From Streptomyces sp. NBC_01463 (GTDB lineage Bacteria > Actinomycetota > Actinomycetes > Streptomycetales > Streptomycetaceae), in contig CP109468.1 of assembly GCA_036227345.1 (NCBI GenBank), forward strand, positions 3,410,001 through 3,474,000: 64,000 nucleotides of DNA. The letters run 5' to 3'. The translations under genes were made by a program, and so were the position numbers. Below, one piece after another: positions 63,604 through 64,000 of the stretch; position 1 is the first letter of the stretch, and each line of letters opens with the position of its first letter. Below the pieces are notes generated by a model. It saw nothing but the letters and a program-made list of their open reading frames with translations, ran no database searches and was not told the origin of the DNA.

Positions 63604-63984
63604 GTGCCGGCTGGAACGCTGTACCGCGGCCGGGAAGGCATGTGGTCCTGGGTGGCTCATCGAGTCACCGGTGTCCTCATTTTCTTCTTCCTGTTCGTAC
63701 ATGTCCTGGACACCGCACTCGTCCGCGTCTCCCCCGAGGCCTACGACGACGTCGTGTCCACGTACAAGACGCCGATCGTCGCGCTCCTCGAATACGGCCT
63801 GGTGGCCGCGATTCTCTTCCACGCGCTGAACGGTCTGCGCATCGTCGCCGTGGACTTCTGGGCCAAGGGCCCGCGCGTTCAGAAGCAGATGCTCTGGACC
63901 GTGCTGGGCATCTGGATCGTGCTGATGGTCGGGGCCCTGTACCCCGTCCTCGGTCACGCCGTACGCGAAGTATTCGGGAGCTGA
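63604..63984 (+). CDS. sdhC: succinate dehydrogenase cytochrome b556 subunit
   Basis: A 126-residue membrane subunit of complex II: LYRGREGMWSWVAHRVTGV with the S/R pattern of the quinone site, three helices (LIFFFLFVHVLDTAL, LVAAILFHALNGLRI, LWTVLGIWIVLMVGALY), and the heme-ligand His in FHALNGLR. GTG start with GGAGGG upstream. It begins the sdhCDAB operon; the next start codon is five bases after its stop. Confidence 0.92.
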   Translation: MPAGTLYRGREGMWSWVAHRVTGVLIFFFLFVHVLDTALVRVSPEAYDDVVSTYKTPIVALLEYGLVAAILFHALNGLRIVAVDFWAKGPRVQKQMLWTVLGIWIVLMVGALYPVLGHAVREVFGS

Positions 63985-63989
63985 GGCCA

Positions 63990-64000
63990 ATGTCCACCGA
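63990..64000 (+). CDS. sdhD: first codons of the next gene, probably sdhD
   Basis: ATG TCC ACC GA at the window end, preceded by GAGGCC. Following sdhC, the expected gene is the membrane anchor subunit sdhD. Only three codons are visible, so identification is by operon position. Confidence 0.5.

Noticed and set aside
1..64000. Mobile element, prophage or integration site
   Set aside because: No transposase, integrase, terminal inverted repeat or tRNA gene with a direct repeat was found; gene order looks like conserved chromosome.

Overview
The DNA is very GC-rich, with GC-rich third codon positions, many GTG starts, 4-nt stop/start overlaps and many secreted or lipoprotein genes. Gene content and order point to the chromosomal core of a Streptomyces. 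From memory (not checked by search) the order matches the S. coelicolor region running from afsQ/sigQ to sdhC, read in the same relative arrangement. No rRNA, tRNA, CRISPR array, prophage or insertion sequence was found.

Layout. 0-7 kb: a uridine-kinase-like gene, sigQ, the AfsQ1/AfsQ2 two-component system with its lipoprotein, a VanZ protein and a PspC protein. An exact match to the AfsQ1 box lies between sigQ and afsQ1. 7-26 kb: nucleoside salvage genes (add, deoA, cdd and a BMP-type nucleoside ABC transporter), interrupted at 8-18.6 kb by regulators (two LysR, a Scr1-type HTH/DUF397/ATPase set, a sigma factor with SnoaL-like tail, a STAS protein), an MFS exporter and an L,D-transpeptidase. 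Four near-identical palindromes (core CTACGCGCGTAG) stand in front of the four nucleoside transcription units, so they look like one regulon. 26-27.3 kb: an M20 amidohydrolase.

27.5-50.7 kb is a cell-surface region. Two divergent operons carry a compact nonulosonic (sialic-acid-like, probably Kdn) pathway: a synthase, a CMP-transferase fused to a KdsC-like phosphatase, two putative glycosyltransferases, a GT2 enzyme and a polysialyltransferase-family protein. This fits teichulosonic acid of the Streptomyces wall. Next comes a 3217-residue RHS protein ending in a Hint domain and a ParB-like toxin domain, overlapping a small probable immunity gene. It is followed by a secreted lectin-like propeller protein, a YfhO-type membrane glycosyltransferase and a methyltransferase.

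50.7-64 kb: a TetR/FAD-monooxygenase pair with operator repeats, a LysE exporter, a class F sortase next to a membrane-anchored surface protein, a lipoprotein L,D-transpeptidase, an ECF sigma factor with probable anti-sigma protein, a DUF4328 protein, a GH20 lipoprotein hexosaminidase, an OHCU-decarboxylase-family protein, and the start of the succinate dehydrogenase operon (sdhC, first codons of sdhD).
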